This document shows, piece after piece, positions 14,619 through 24,204 of a stretch of DNA of 39,463 nucleotides. The notes beneath the pieces are model-generated. The model made no database searches and was not told the DNA's origin. It was given only the letters and a program-made list of their open reading frames with translations. A program made the position numbers and the translations under genes. How positions within the stretch are numbered: the stretch's first letter is position 1; each line of letters starts with the position of its first letter. Source of the stretch: Algoriphagus algorifonticola (GTDB lineage: Bacteria; Bacteroidota; Bacteroidia; Cytophagales; Cyclobacteriaceae); the NCBI RefSeq assembly GCF_007655305.1, contig NZ_VLOG01000019.1, positions 46,242 through 85,704 on the forward strand, given 5' to 3'.

Positions 14619-16049
14619 TTATTTATTACTAGGGATAAAGATTTGATCAATTTTATAAATACTAATATAAGTAAATAAAGAGGCAGTTAAGCCAAATAAG
14701 TTGGCATCCAAGCCAAATGGAAGCCCAACTTCCAAGAAGGTAAGGGTAGCTGTCAAGCCCCCTCCTATTATCATTGCAGACACCGCAGCTTTTGAATTAT
14801 CCTTTTTAAAGAATAATCCAGCCACAACTGGTACAAGTAAACCAGATACCATAAAGGCATAGGAATAAAGCATCAAGCTGAGAACTTCCGTCATTTGCCA
14901 AGCAATTACTATCGCTACTATTCCAATCAGCAATGTCAATAATTGGGACACTCTCATCTCCAACCTGTGAGATTTCCCTTTTAAATATTTGCCTAACAAA
15001 TCTGTAGTCAAATTCCCAGATGCAGCCATCAAGCAAGAATCAGCAGTAGAAAGGACTGCGGAAAAATAGGCAGACATCATTAATCCTAAAATGCCGGCAG
15101 GCAAAATCTGGCTTAGCAAAACAGGTAGTCCCATCTCTGGATCCATGGCAGTAGTAAAACCTTCTAAAGCCCCCTGCTCGACCGCGACTCTTGAAAGTAA
15201 GCCCAAAGATACTCCCATCAGCGCCATAATTGGCCATTCAAACAGTCCGGCAATAAACCATGCTCTTTTGGCTGTTTTGACATCTCGGGCTGCGAAAATC
15301 CTTTGATAGAGCGTCATTCCTACAAACCAAATTGGGATAATAGTAATTCCCCAATTGAATAAATCCTGCCAGGTTAAATTGGAGAAGGAGAAGAATTCAG
15401 CTGGCAAGGTGGATTGAATTCCCTGCCATCCACCTACATAATGAAAGGACATGGGTATACCAATAAACATCAAGCCCAGCATCAAAATAATCCATTGGAT
15501 AGTATCTGTGTAGATAACAGCTTTAAGCCCTCCCATCACGGTGTAAACAACTGCTATCGCACCCATGATCAATAAAGCCGTTTGCAAATCCAAAGCCTCA
15601 AAAGTACCTGAAGCCAATTTTGCACCGGCTAATAATTGAGAAGAGGTAAATCCTAAATATCCCAAAAAACAGATCAAAGCTGCCACTCTTGCAGTGGTGG
15701 AATTATAGAGATATCCTACTATCTGGGGAAAGGTGAAAAATTTGGCAAATGCCGGGTCGGACTTTACTCTAGGAATTAAAATAACTGCTGCAAGCCAAGC
15801 TCCCAATAATCCTGTAAAAAGCATCCAGGAACCTGAAAGTCCCATTGCGAAACCTAAGCCTCCTAGTCCAATTGAAAATCCTCCACCTACATCAGTTGCT
15901 ACAACAGATAATCCAATGTGAAGACTACCTATACTCCTGCCTCCAACATAATAGTCCTCCTGTCCTGTGTTTTTTCTCATGAAAAAATAGCCCACACCTA
16001 GCATGGCGATCATGTATATCAGGAAGATCAAGAGATCTATGGAATGCAT
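14619..16049 (-). CDS. Sodium:solute symporter (SSS family)
   Basis: This 476-residue inner-membrane protein has about 13 hydrophobic helices. SSS family marks include 'GRSIGSLHIGLSVVATDVGGGFSIG' split over residues 37-61, the Na+-site helix 'SAYFSAVLSTADSCLMAASGNL' region near 333-355, and 'YTVMGGLKAVIYTDTIQ' near 168-184. Family substrates include proline, pantothenate, sugars and other organic solutes; the identity here is open. It is the first gene of a three-gene operon with an acetyltransferase and a racemase, which favours an amino-acid or amine substrate. Confidence 0.9.
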   Translation of the reverse strand: MHSIDLLIFLIYMIAMLGVGYFFMRKNTGQEDYYVGGRSIGSLHIGLSVVATDVGGGFSIGLGGLGFAMGLSGSWMLFTGLLGAWLAAVILIPRVKSDPAFAKFFTFPQIVGYLYNSTTARVAALICFLGYLGFTSSQLLAGAKLASGTFEALDLQTALLIMGAIAVVYTVMGGLKAVIYTDTIQWIILMLGLMFIGIPMSFHYVGGWQGIQSTLPAEFFSFSNLTWQDLFNWGITIIPIWFVGMTLYQRIFAARDVKTAKRAWFIAGLFEWPIMALMGVSLGLLSRVAVEQGALEGFTTAMDPEMGLPVLLSQILPAGILGLMMSAYFSAVLSTADSCLMAASGNLTTDLLGKYLKGKSHRLEMRVSQLLTLLIGIVAIVIAWQMTEVLSLMLYSYAFMVSGLLVPVVAGLFFKKDNSKAAVSAMIIGGGLTATLTFLEVGLPFGLDANLFGLTASLFTYISIYKIDQIFIPSNK

Positions 16050-16093
16050 TATGTTTTTGGATTTGTATCAATTGATTTTAAAATATAATTTTT

Positions 16094-16101
16094 CAAAGTT
16101 A
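16094..16101 (-). promoter_or_regulatory. Candidate -7 element for the symporter operon
   Basis: TAACTTTG on the minus strand is an exact TAnnTTTG match, placed to give a leader of about 38 nt before the ATG at 16049. A TTG at -33 is not evident; TTC occurs nearby. Confidence 0.45.
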
Positions 16102-16203
16102 GCAAAAAAGCCTCTAATTTGAAATTTTATTGGGTTTTTATGTTAAAAATAACTTTTCAGTCCTATTTCCACTTTAAAAAACACAAATTGAATGTATAGA
16201 AAC

Positions 16204-16226
16204 AAAAAAGCCAGGCGAACCTGGCT
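16204..16226 (-). terminator. Intrinsic terminator of sdhCAB
   Basis: On the minus strand AGCCAGG (16226-16220) pairs with CCTGGCT (16215-16209) around a TTCG tetraloop, followed by a run of T (16209-16204). It lies 20 nt after the sdhB stop. The UUCG loop makes it especially stable. Confidence 0.9.
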
Positions 16227-16245
16227 CTTTTCGTTAATATGGATT

Positions 16246-16995
16246 TTAGACGTTTTCGCTACTCACTACTGCAGAGAAATACTCTCTATTCATTCTCGCA
16301 ATATTGGTTAGGGAAATACCTTTAGGACACTCCGCAGCACAGGCACCTGTATTGGTACAAGCTCCGAATCCCTCAGCATCCATTTGAGCAATCATCTTTT
16401 CTGCTCTTTCTTTTCTTTCTACCTGCCCTTGTGGCAACATGGACAATTGAGAGATCTTTGCCGAAGTGAAAAGCATTGCTGAGGCATTTTTACAAGCTGC
16501 TACGCAAGCACCACAGCCGATACAGGTCGCTGCATCAAACGCTTCATCTGCAATTTTCTTAGGAATAGGAATTTCGTTTGCATCAGGAACACCACCGGTG
16601 TTGACGGATACATAACCCCCGGCTTGAATAATTCTGTCAAATGAAGATCTGTCTACCACTAAATCTTTTACCACTGGGAAAGCCTTAGCTCTCCAAGGTT
16701 CAATGGTGATGGTCTCACCGTCGTTAAAAGATCTCATGTGCAACTGACAGGTAGTAGTTTGCTGAGGACCATGCGGCTTACCATCGATATACATGGAGCA
16801 CATTCCACAGATACCTTCCCTACAGTCATGATCAAAATGTACAGGATCTTCTCCTTTTTCAGTCAATTGTTCGTTGAGCACGTCCATCATTTCCAAGAAG
16901 GACATGTCTTTGGATATTCCCTCTACAGGGTAGGAGACAAACTTGCCTTGATCGGCGTTGTTTTTCTGTCTCCAAACTTTTAATGTCAATTTCAT
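16246..16995 (-). CDS. sdhB: Succinate dehydrogenase/fumarate reductase iron-sulfur subunit
   Basis: SdhB carries electrons from the flavin of SdhA to the quinone site of SdhC. The 249-residue protein shows the 2Fe-2S ligands 'CREGICGMC' (Cys58, 63, 66) with a further Cys near 83, the 4Fe-4S motif 'CIGCGAC' (about 161-167) and the second cluster motif '[12 protein letters not shown]' (about 215-226). The length fits the Bacteroidota type. It follows sdhA by 23 nt and ends the operon before the UUCG terminator. Confidence 0.97.
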   Translation of the reverse strand: MKLTLKVWRQKNNADQGKFVSYPVEGISKDMSFLEMMDVLNEQLTEKGEDPVHFDHDCREGICGMCSMYIDGKPHGPQQTTTCQLHMRSFNDGETITIEPWRAKAFPVVKDLVVDRSSFDRIIQAGGYVSVNTGGVPDANEIPIPKKIADEAFDAATCIGCGACVAACKNASAMLFTSAKISQLSMLPQGQVERKERAEKMIAQMDAEGFGACTNTGACAAECPKGISLTNIARMNREYFSAVVSSENV

Positions 16996-17018
16996 ACTAC
17001 TATGAATTTTTGTCTTGA

Positions 17019-18953
17019 TTATTTATATGAGCGCTGGGTCAACTTCACGTTTTCAAACTCCAATGGCTCTTTGTAGAGTTCTTCCTCCTGATTGTCCCCT
17101 GTGTATTTCCAGGCAGCAACGTAAGCGAAGTTTTCATCATCTCTCAAAGCCTCTCCTTCCGGAGTTTGATATTCCTCTCTGAAGTGTCCTCCACAGGACT
17201 CATTTCTATTCAAAGCATCATCGATCATCAATTCTCCCAATTCAAGGAAGTCAGCTACTCTATGCGCTTTTTCCAAAGACTGATTAAGTTCCTCATTATC
17301 ACCAAGGACTTTCACGTCTTTCCAGAATTCTGCTCTCAATGCTTTGATTTCAGCTTTAGCTTTTGACAAACCTTCAGCCGTTCTAGCCATTCCGCATTCA
17401 TTCCACATGATTTTACCAAGTTTCTTGTGGAAGTAATCGACGGTTTTTGATCCTTTAATGCTCAAAAGCTTTTGGATTCTCTCCTTCACTTCTTTCGCGG
17501 TCTTTTCGAACTCCGGATGATTGGCATCCACTGGCTTTGGTCCGATTTGAGCTAGGTAGTCTCCCACAGTGTAAGGGATTACGAAATAACCATCCGCCAA
17601 ACCTTGCATCAAAGCAGATGCTCCTAATCTATTAGCACCATGGTCAGAGAAGTTAGCCTCTCCCAATGCATACAAACCAGGCACAGTGGTCATCAAATTG
17701 TAATCTACCCAAAGCCCACCCATGGTGTAGTGAACAGCTGGATAAATCATCATAGGTACTTTGTATGGATTTTCACCGGTGATTTGCTGATACATATCGA
17801 AAAGGTTACCATATTTTGCTCTGATCACCTCTTCAGTATCTCTTTTAATAGCATCTCTGAAGTCCAAGAAAACTGCTTCTCCAGTTTCGTTCACACCTCT
17901 TCCTTCGTCGCAAACATATTTTGCATTTCTTGAAGCCACGTCTCTTGGCACCAAGTTACCGAAGGAAGGATATTTCCTCTCCAAATAATAATCCCTCTCA
18001 TTCTCAGGAATATCATTTGCTTTGATTTCACCTTTTCTCAGCTTTTCTGCCATTTCTTTAGAAGCTGGCACCCATACTCTACCATCATTTCTTAAAGATT
18101 CTGACATCAAAGTCAATTTAGACTGATGATCTCCAGAAACTGGAATACAGGTAGGGTGAATCTGAGTATAGCAAGGGTTCGCAAAGTAAGCACCGCGCTT
18201 GTGAGCTCTCCAAGCCGCTGTTACATTGGAACCCATTGCATTGGTTGATAGGAAGAACACGTTTCCATATCCTCCTGTACAAAGCAATACTGCATGGGCA
18301 GCATGTGTTTCAATGGCGCCGGTAATCAGATTTCTGGTCACAATACCTTTGGCCTGACCATCGATCACCACCACGTCCATCATCTCGGTACGAGGATATA
18401 ATTTTACTTTTCCGTTGGCAACTTGTCTACTCAAAGCTGAATAAGCTCCCAATAACAATTGCTGTCCGGTTTGACCACGGGCATAGAAGGTTCTGGAAAC
18501 CTGCGCTCCACCAAAGGAACGGTTGGCCAAAAGACCTCCGTACTCACGTGCAAAAGGTACACCTTGCGCTACACATTGGTCAATAATATTCACCGATACC
18601 TCCGCTAGACGGTACACGTTTGCCTCTCTGGCACGGTAGTCACCACCTTTTACGGTATCATAAAACAATCTGAATACTGAGTCGCCGTCGTTTTGATAGT
18701 TTTTAGCAGCATTGATTCCGCCCTGAGCTGCAATAGAGTGCGCTCTTCTTGGACTATCCTGGAAACAAAAAGCCTTGACATTGTAACCCAACTCTGCCAG
18801 AGAAGCTGCCGCAGAAGCTCCTGCTAAACCTGTACCCACTACGATGACCTCGTACTTTCTCTTGTTTGCCGGATTGACCAGCTTGCTGTTAAACTTATGC
18901 TTAGTCCATTTTTCTGCTAAAGGACCAGCAGGTATTTTGGAATCTAGTATCAT
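17019..18953 (-). CDS. sdhA: Succinate dehydrogenase/fumarate reductase flavoprotein subunit
   Basis: SdhA oxidises succinate to fumarate at a covalently bound FAD on the cytoplasmic face of the complex. The 644-residue protein has the dinucleotide-binding '[19 protein letters not shown]' (about 36-54), the FAD-linking histidine in '[14 protein letters not shown]' (about 70), the substrate region '[10 protein letters not shown]', '[18 protein letters not shown]', '[10 protein letters not shown]' and '[17 protein letters not shown]'. The length is that of the B-type enzymes in Bacteroidota. The gene lies 14 nt downstream of sdhC. Confidence 0.97.
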   Translation of the reverse strand: MILDSKIPAGPLAEKWTKHKFNSKLVNPANKRKYEVIVVGTGLAGASAAASLAELGYNVKAFCFQDSPRRAHSIAAQGGINAAKNYQNDGDSVFRLFYDTVKGGDYRAREANVYRLAEVSVNIIDQCVAQGVPFAREYGGLLANRSFGGAQVSRTFYARGQTGQQLLLGAYSALSRQVANGKVKLYPRTEMMDVVVIDGQAKGIVTRNLITGAIETHAAHAVLLCTGGYGNVFFLSTNAMGSNVTAAWRAHKRGAYFANPCYTQIHPTCIPVSGDHQSKLTLMSESLRNDGRVWVPASKEMAEKLRKGEIKANDIPENERDYYLERKYPSFGNLVPRDVASRNAKYVCDEGRGVNETGEAVFLDFRDAIKRDTEEVIRAKYGNLFDMYQQITGENPYKVPMMIYPAVHYTMGGLWVDYNLMTTVPGLYALGEANFSDHGANRLGASALMQGLADGYFVIPYTVGDYLAQIGPKPVDANHPEFEKTAKEVKERIQKLLSIKGSKTVDYFHKKLGKIMWNECGMARTAEGLSKAKAEIKALRAEFWKDVKVLGDNEELNQSLEKAHRVADFLELGELMIDDALNRNESCGGHFREEYQTPEGEALRDDENFAYVAAWKYTGDNQEEELYKEPLEFENVKLTQRSYK

Positions 18954-18967
18954 ACGGGACTATTAAA

Positions 18968-19648
18968 TTAGCTAGTGAAATAGATATAAAGTGGCATGCT
19001 GGCAAAAAGCGCAGGAACCACTACACAATAAATCTTACCTACAGTTTCTATTGCAGGTGAATATTTTTTATGACTCAATCCTAAAGTTTGAAATGCGCTG
19101 GCAAATCCATGTGATAAGTGAAAACCTAGGAAACCCATTGCTATCACATACCCTGCAACCAATAATTCATTCTGAAATGCGAAGGTAACTATGCTGAAAA
19201 GGTCTTTGTACTCTTCCCCTTCATAGGTAACAGTTGGTACATTTCCCCAATGCATCTCATACCAAAAGCCCTGTAAATGGACTACCAAGAAAATTAAAAT
19301 GATAGTACCCAAAATCCCCATATTTCTGGAGGACCAGGTTGAATTAGTAGAAGCTTTGGACTCGGCGTAACCTACTGGTCTGGCTGCTTTATTCTGTCTA
19401 GTTAGCCAGATAGACCAAACTACGTGACCGATGATAGAAATGTAGGTTAAATAAGAGAGGATCTTTACTGCCGGATTGGTAGTCATAAATTTGGCATAAA
19501 TATTAAATGCCTGACCATCATCGTCATTGAAAAGCAATAAATTTCCAGATACGTGTCCTGTTAAAAACAGGATGAGGAATAAACCGGTCAATCCCATGAT
19601 CAATTTTCTTCCTAGTGTGCTACTTAAGGTTTTGGTAACCCAGCTCAT
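18968..19648 (-). CDS. sdhC: Succinate dehydrogenase cytochrome b subunit (b558 type)
   Basis: The 226-residue membrane anchor has five hydrophobic helices and candidate heme-ligand histidines in 'LTGHVSGN', 'IIGHVVWS', 'LVVHLQGFW' and 'GFHLSHGF'. A single five-helix anchor with no SdhD is the type B diheme arrangement seen in Bacillus and Wolinella complexes, which typically use menaquinone. It is the first gene of sdhCAB, with a well-formed promoter upstream. Confidence 0.95.
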   Translation of the reverse strand: MSWVTKTLSSTLGRKLIMGLTGLFLILFLTGHVSGNLLLFNDDDGQAFNIYAKFMTTNPAVKILSYLTYISIIGHVVWSIWLTRQNKAARPVGYAESKASTNSTWSSRNMGILGTIILIFLVVHLQGFWYEMHWGNVPTVTYEGEEYKDLFSIVTFAFQNELLVAGYVIAMGFLGFHLSHGFASAFQTLGLSHKKYSPAIETVGKIYCVVVPALFASMPLYIYFTS

Positions 19649-19968
19649 ACAATTTTTTTGAATTAGTTTAAAACGAATGTCTTATAATAACTGCTCCAAA
19701 TTTACATGTGGAACAGCTAGTAAACAATCCATTCATAATCTCCGATCTTATTTTAAAAGGTTCTAAATAAAATCCTTGTTTAATCGTTTTAAATAGCCAG
19801 TCTATGAGTTCATTCAACAGGCTGTTTGATTTTATTGTTTGATTTTACGGAGAATTTCTACTTACTTCCCTTTATTTCGTAAGTATATTTCGAAGAATTG
19901 AACACGAGGAGTCAACTTTTCGTCTCTTCTAGTGTTTTTATAATAAAATTGGATCAATCGGGAATACC
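19649..19968. other. 320-bp divergent intergenic region, sdhC / T9SS protein
   Basis: The sdhC half holds the promoter at 19697-19727. The other half, upstream of the plus-strand gene, holds two 11-bp direct repeats GTTTGATTTTA (19824-19834 and 19837-19847), 13 bp apart from start to start. I see no convincing -7/-33 pair for the plus-strand gene and no open frame of interest. Confidence 0.6.
19697..19727 (-). promoter_or_regulatory. Promoter of sdhCAB
   Basis: On the minus strand TTG (19727-19725) is separated by 20 nt from TAAATTTG (19704-19697), an exact TAnnTTTG -7 element. This is the full Bacteroidota sigma-A type promoter. It predicts transcription starting near 19690 and a leader of about 40 nt. 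Confidence 0.75.
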
Positions 19969-22743
19969 ATGAAGCTTAAACTTTCTCTCGGATTTTTATT
20001 CGTCTACTTCATTTTAGGCCTTGCTACTGTTTGGGCTACTCATATTCGTGCAGGAGAAATCATCGCCGAAAGAACTTCCGTTCAGACTTTAACTTACAGG
20101 ATTACGGTAGTCGGATATACTGATACCCGATCCAATGTGGTATTCGGTCCGGGAACAATCAACTTTGGTGATGGAAGAGTAGAACAGCTCAATACCCAAA
20201 GTGACTTTTTTTTAGTAGAAAGTTTGGGAAATCAGATCGAAAAAAACACGTTTGTTATCTCGCATACTTTTCAGGGTCCTGGTGTCTACACCATCAGATT
20301 TCAGGAATTTAACAGAAATGACCTCACCTTAAATATGGATAACTCGGTTGACACTCCTTTTTATGTGGAAACTCAAATTACCATAGATCCTTTTATTGGT
20401 GTTAATAATTCCCCTGTACTAACCATCCCTCCAGTAGATAATGGTGCTGTTAATGTTAGATACATTCATAACCCAGGAGCTTTTGATCCAGATGGTGACA
20501 GTTTGTCTTACGAATTAGATGTCCCAAAACAAGCCTTTCAAAGACCGGTAAATAATTACAGAAGCCCTGCCAGCAGTGAATTTAGCTTTAGCCAAGAAAG
20601 CGGTGCTACTCCTGCGTTCTTGAGGTTGGATCCTATTTTCGGAGATCTTATCTGGGATGCTCCAGGCACTGCGGGACAGTTCAATGTTGCCTTCAGGATA
20701 GTAGAATGGCGAAAACTGGATGGTAAATGGACCCGAATTGGATATGTTGTCCGGGACATGCAGATCATTATTGAAAACTCGAATAACCGAAGACCAGAAT
20801 TGATTTTACCACCGGATCTCTGTGTGGTAGCAGGAACTAATATTCAGGAAATCATCCAAGGTCAAGACCCTGACGGAGATCCTATCAAAATTGAAGTCTT
20901 TGGAGAACCTTTGGAAATCTCCAATCCTGCAAATTATGCCCCTGTTTCTACCTTCCAGCCGAGTCCTGGAGTCGTCAATTTCAATTGGCAAACAGTCTGT
21001 AATCACGTTCGGGCAAGAGAATATGATGTGAGAGTTCGAATCACGGATCAGCCTAGGTCTGGGCCCGCTTTGGTTGATGTCAAAACCTGGAGAATCAAAG
21101 TGATCGGACCACCTCCTGTTTGGGATGAACTGGAACAACTTCAGGGAAGGTCTGTAGAATTGAATTGGAATCCTTATGCTTGTGCCAATTCTGCTTCAGA
21201 AATGCAGATATGGAGAAGAATTAATTCTGACCCCTATGAGCCTGATAGTTGCGAAACAGGTATTCGACCAGGGTATGAGTTGATTGGTACTACCGACATG
21301 CAGACATTCAGCTTTACCGATTTGAACGGTGGTGAAGGCTTAGCTCCAGGCAATACATATTGCTACAGATTGGTAGCCGGATTCCCTTCTCCTAGATCAG
21401 GGGAAAGTATAGTATCTGATGAAATTTGTATCACGATTGACGTGGACGTTCCTATTATTACCAATGTAAGCGTAGAGGCAACAGCTACTCAAGATGGGGA
21501 AATATTTATCAAATGGACTCCCCCTTATGATATTGATCAGACTCAATTCCCCGGACCTTACTCCTACGAATTGCTGAGAAGTGAAGGCTTTACAGGAAAT
21601 CAAAACCGAACCAGTTTGGGCATTACCTCTGATACTTTATTTACTGATACAGGACTGAATACCGAGGATCTGGTATATAATTATCGAGTAGTATTACTTG
21701 ACAATAACACCAAAATTGATACATCCTCCTCTGCATCTTCAGTGAGGCTGGAACCTACCATTATCAATGAAGCAATTGAGTTAAACTGGAGCTTTACTGT
21801 TCCTTGGAATAATTCTGTCAGCGAATTTAAACATGAGGTGTACCGAAATAGAACTGATGCAGATGCACAGGATACAGATACCTTTGAACTGATTGCTGAA
21901 GTAGATGTCACTACTTCGGGCTTTACTTTCCTGGATGATGGAAGCTTCAATGGAGTCCCTTTGGAAAAAGAATTGGAATACTGCTACTATGTCATCACCA
22001 AGGGGGCATATAATGTTGAGGGACTGGAGTATCCTTTGGAGAACAAGTCTCAAATCATCTGTGCAGAACCGGATGACAATAGGTTGCCTTGTCCACCTGT
22101 TTTGACATTTGAAGGGCCGGAATGTAGTGCTTACGTGGCGGAGCAACCGTGTAATTCCAACACCTATTTCCATGACTTAAGTTGGGAGCCTGATTTCTCA
22201 GGAGAGTGCGATGACGAGTTGGCAGGATATAGACTTTACTTCACACCAGATGGTGAAGAAGGCCAGTTTGAATTAGTAGCCCAACTATCTGCTATCCAGC
22301 TATCCACGAGAATTAACAATTTGCCAAATTACAGAGGTTGCTACTACATTACTGCGATTGATAGATCCGGCAATGAAAGTGAGCCAAGTAATATAGTTTG
22401 TGTGGATAATTGTCCTAATTATGTCTTACCAAATGCATTTACACCTAATGGTGATGGCTTGAACGATACCTTCTCTGCTTTTGACAATCCATTCTCTCAA
22501 TGTCCACGATTTGTGACTGGGGTAGAGATTATGATTGTCAATCGTTGGGGAGCTGAAGTATTTACTTACAATAGTCTGGAGTCCAACGAGAATGACATTT
22601 TCATTCGCTGGAATGGAAGAGACAAGAACGGAAATGATTTACCGGCTGGTACTTACTTCTATTCCGGCAAAGTATTCTTCGATGTATTAGACCCGAGCTT
22701 AAGAGAGCGAACACTCAAAGGAACCATTCAAATCCTTCGATGA
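19969..22743 (+). CDS. Large secreted protein with T9SS 'gliding motility' C-terminal domain
   Basis: This 924-residue protein has a signal peptide (about 1-24). It then carries Ig/cadherin-like domains with calcium-type 'DPDGDSL' and 'DPDGDPI' loops (about 170 and 300) and several fibronectin III-like domains (about 385-800). It ends with a type B T9SS sorting domain beginning 'NAFTPNGDGLNDTF' (about 824) and finishing 'GTYFYSGKVFF...GTIQILR'. Such domains direct export through the type IX system and surface attachment. Repeated Cys pairs suggest disulfides. Ligand and role are unknown. Its TGA overlaps the ATG of the DCC protein gene (ATGA). Confidence 0.9.
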   Translation: MKLKLSLGFLFVYFILGLATVWATHIRAGEIIAERTSVQTLTYRITVVGYTDTRSNVVFGPGTINFGDGRVEQLNTQSDFFLVESLGNQIEKNTFVISHTFQGPGVYTIRFQEFNRNDLTLNMDNSVDTPFYVETQITIDPFIGVNNSPVLTIPPVDNGAVNVRYIHNPGAFDPDGDSLSYELDVPKQAFQRPVNNYRSPASSEFSFSQESGATPAFLRLDPIFGDLIWDAPGTAGQFNVAFRIVEWRKLDGKWTRIGYVVRDMQIIIENSNNRRPELILPPDLCVVAGTNIQEIIQGQDPDGDPIKIEVFGEPLEISNPANYAPVSTFQPSPGVVNFNWQTVCNHVRAREYDVRVRITDQPRSGPALVDVKTWRIKVIGPPPVWDELEQLQGRSVELNWNPYACANSASEMQIWRRINSDPYEPDSCETGIRPGYELIGTTDMQTFSFTDLNGGEGLAPGNTYCYRLVAGFPSPRSGESIVSDEICITIDVDVPIITNVSVEATATQDGEIFIKWTPPYDIDQTQFPGPYSYELLRSEGFTGNQNRTSLGITSDTLFTDTGLNTEDLVYNYRVVLLDNNTKIDTSSSASSVRLEPTIINEAIELNWSFTVPWNNSVSEFKHEVYRNRTDADAQDTDTFELIAEVDVTTSGFTFLDDGSFNGVPLEKELEYCYYVITKGAYNVEGLEYPLENKSQIICAEPDDNRLPCPPVLTFEGPECSAYVAEQPCNSNTYFHDLSWEPDFSGECDDELAGYRLYFTPDGEEGQFELVAQLSAIQLSTRINNLPNYRGCYYITAIDRSGNESEPSNIVCVDNCPNYVLPNAFTPNGDGLNDTFSAFDNPFSQCPRFVTGVEIMIVNRWGAEVFTYNSLESNENDIFIRWNGRDKNGNDLPAGTYFYSGKVFFDVLDPSLRERTLKGTIQILR

Positions 22744-23162
22744 GCCAAAATAAATCCATCATCTTTTTTGATGGAGTCTGCAATCTCTGCAATGCTTCCA
22801 TTGATCTTATAATCAGAAATGATAAAAGAGATCAGTTTCTAGTGGGAGCATTGCAGGATGATTTCAGCAAAAAAATCCTTTCCAAATTTGATGTCAAAGA
22901 GGACTACTTAGACTCTTTAGTGCTGATTCAGGACTCAAAAGTATTCTACCGAAGTACCGCCGCACTAAAAATCTCCAAACATCTCGCTGGACTTTGGCCA
23001 TTTTTTTATCCCTTAATTATTTTACCTAGATGGTTAAGAGATCCAGTTTATGATTGGATTGGGAAAAACAGGTATAAATGGTTTGGGAAAAAAAACACCT
23101 GCCGACTACCCAAACCGGAAGAAAGGGCAAAGTTTCTGTCTCCAGAAAATAGCCCGATTTAG
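22740..23162 (+). CDS. DCC-family (DUF393) thiol-disulfide oxidoreductase-like protein
   Basis: The 140-residue protein has the family signature 'FFDGVCNLCN' with Asp11, Cys14 and Cys17, the source of the DCC name, and a C-terminal 'RYKWFGKKNTC'. A hydrophobic segment lies around residues 84-96. A redox function is inferred from the CxxC; no activity is established for most members. It is translationally coupled to the exported protein upstream by a 4-nt overlap. Its 3' end overlaps that of the convergent sbtA gene by 4 nt. Confidence 0.88.
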   Translation: MSQNKSIIFFDGVCNLCNASIDLIIRNDKRDQFLVGALQDDFSKKILSKFDVKEDYLDSLVLIQDSKVFYRSTAALKISKHLAGLWPFFYPLIILPRWLRDPVYDWIGKNRYKWFGKKNTCRLPKPEERAKFLSPENSPI

Positions 23163-24118
23163 AAATACTGTATAATCATCCAATAAACCGGCATTCCAAA
23201 AGTGATGTTGAAGGGGAAGGTAATTGCCAATGCCATTGGTATATAAAGACCTTCATCGGCTTCTGGGTTTGCTAATTTCATAGCCGCAGGTACAGCAATA
23301 TAGGAAGCGGAAGCAGCCAGGATAGAAAAGATAAACCTGTCACCGATTTCGGGCGCAATCCAATGACTGATAAAGGCTACAATACATCCATTGATAAGGG
23401 GAATTACAATGGCAAATACAGTAGAGAAATAACCGTATTTGAAAAAGGATTTTAGCTTTCTGCCACTACTTATTCCCATATCCAATAAAAAGACGGCCAA
23501 GAATCCTTTGAAAATATCTGTCACGAAAGGCTTAATTCCCTCCGCCTGCTTTTCATCTGCAATAAACCCAATCACTAAGCTTCCCAAAATAAGTAATACA
23601 GAGGCATTGGTAAGCGCATGTTTGACAATTTGCCTCATTCCTCCTTCAGGCTTGGTATCAGAGTATTTCCTCAATAAAATTACCCCTGAAATAATTGCAG
23701 GAGCCTCCATCAATGCCATCACGGCAACCATATGTCCTCCAAATGAAGTGCCCTGTATATCCAAAAAAGCCACGGCAGCTACAAACGTTACGGCTGAAAT
23801 TGAACCGTATGCTGCTGAAATTGCCGCGGCATTTGGAGTCCCCAACCTTTTCCTCAAAATAAAAAAGGTATAGATAGGAACTCCTGCAGAAAGTGTCAGA
23901 CCAAATAAAAGTGCCCAGACAATTGATATGTCAAATTCACTATGGGATAATTCTTGCCCACCCTTAAATCCGATGGATAGCATTAGGTAGAGCGCGATGA
24001 ACTTGGCAGAATTTGCGGGTATTTCCAGATCACTCTTGAATCGGACCGCTAAAATTCCCAACACGAAGAACAAAAGACTCGGGTTGGTGAGATTGTTAAT
24101 CAAAATCTGGAAATCCAT
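23159..24118 (-). CDS. sbtA: SbtA-type sodium-dependent bicarbonate permease
   Basis: This 319-residue inner-membrane protein has about ten hydrophobic helices arranged as two inverted halves, with family blocks 'FKGGQELSHS' (about 51-60), 'AAYGSISAVTF' (about 102-112), 'LLDMGISSGRK' (about 214-224) and 'ASYIAVPAAMKLANPEAD' (about 271-288). SbtA proteins import bicarbonate with sodium in cyanobacteria; homologues are widespread in heterotrophs, where the substrate is assumed to be the same. It is divergent from a CbbR/CmpR-like LysR gene across 86 bp, the usual regulator-target layout. No sbtB (PII-like) gene is adjacent. Confidence 0.9.
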   Translation of the reverse strand: MDFQILINNLTNPSLLFFVLGILAVRFKSDLEIPANSAKFIALYLMLSIGFKGGQELSHSEFDISIVWALLFGLTLSAGVPIYTFFILRKRLGTPNAAAISAAYGSISAVTFVAAVAFLDIQGTSFGGHMVAVMALMEAPAIISGVILLRKYSDTKPEGGMRQIVKHALTNASVLLILGSLVIGFIADEKQAEGIKPFVTDIFKGFLAVFLLDMGISSGRKLKSFFKYGYFSTVFAIVIPLINGCIVAFISHWIAPEIGDRFIFSILAASASYIAVPAAMKLANPEADEGLYIPMALAITFPFNITFGMPVYWMIIQYF

Positions 24119-24161
24119 GCTGCAAAGATTCCAAAGAGAAAGGTTAAAAAAAACAAAAACA

Positions 24162-24190
24162 TAATATTTTTTTATCGTTTATTACTTTTG
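24162..24190 (+). promoter_or_regulatory. Candidate LysR site and -7 element between sbtA and the LysR gene
   Basis: TACTTTTG (24183-24190) is an exact TAnnTTTG -7 element just upstream of the LysR-type gene. It is overlapped by an AT-rich dyad TAATA-N13-TATTA (24162-24184), which could be a LysR-type operator allowing autorepression. The dyad is low in information, so this is tentative. Confidence 0.35.
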
Positions 24191-24204
24191 TATTAATCTT
24201 GATT

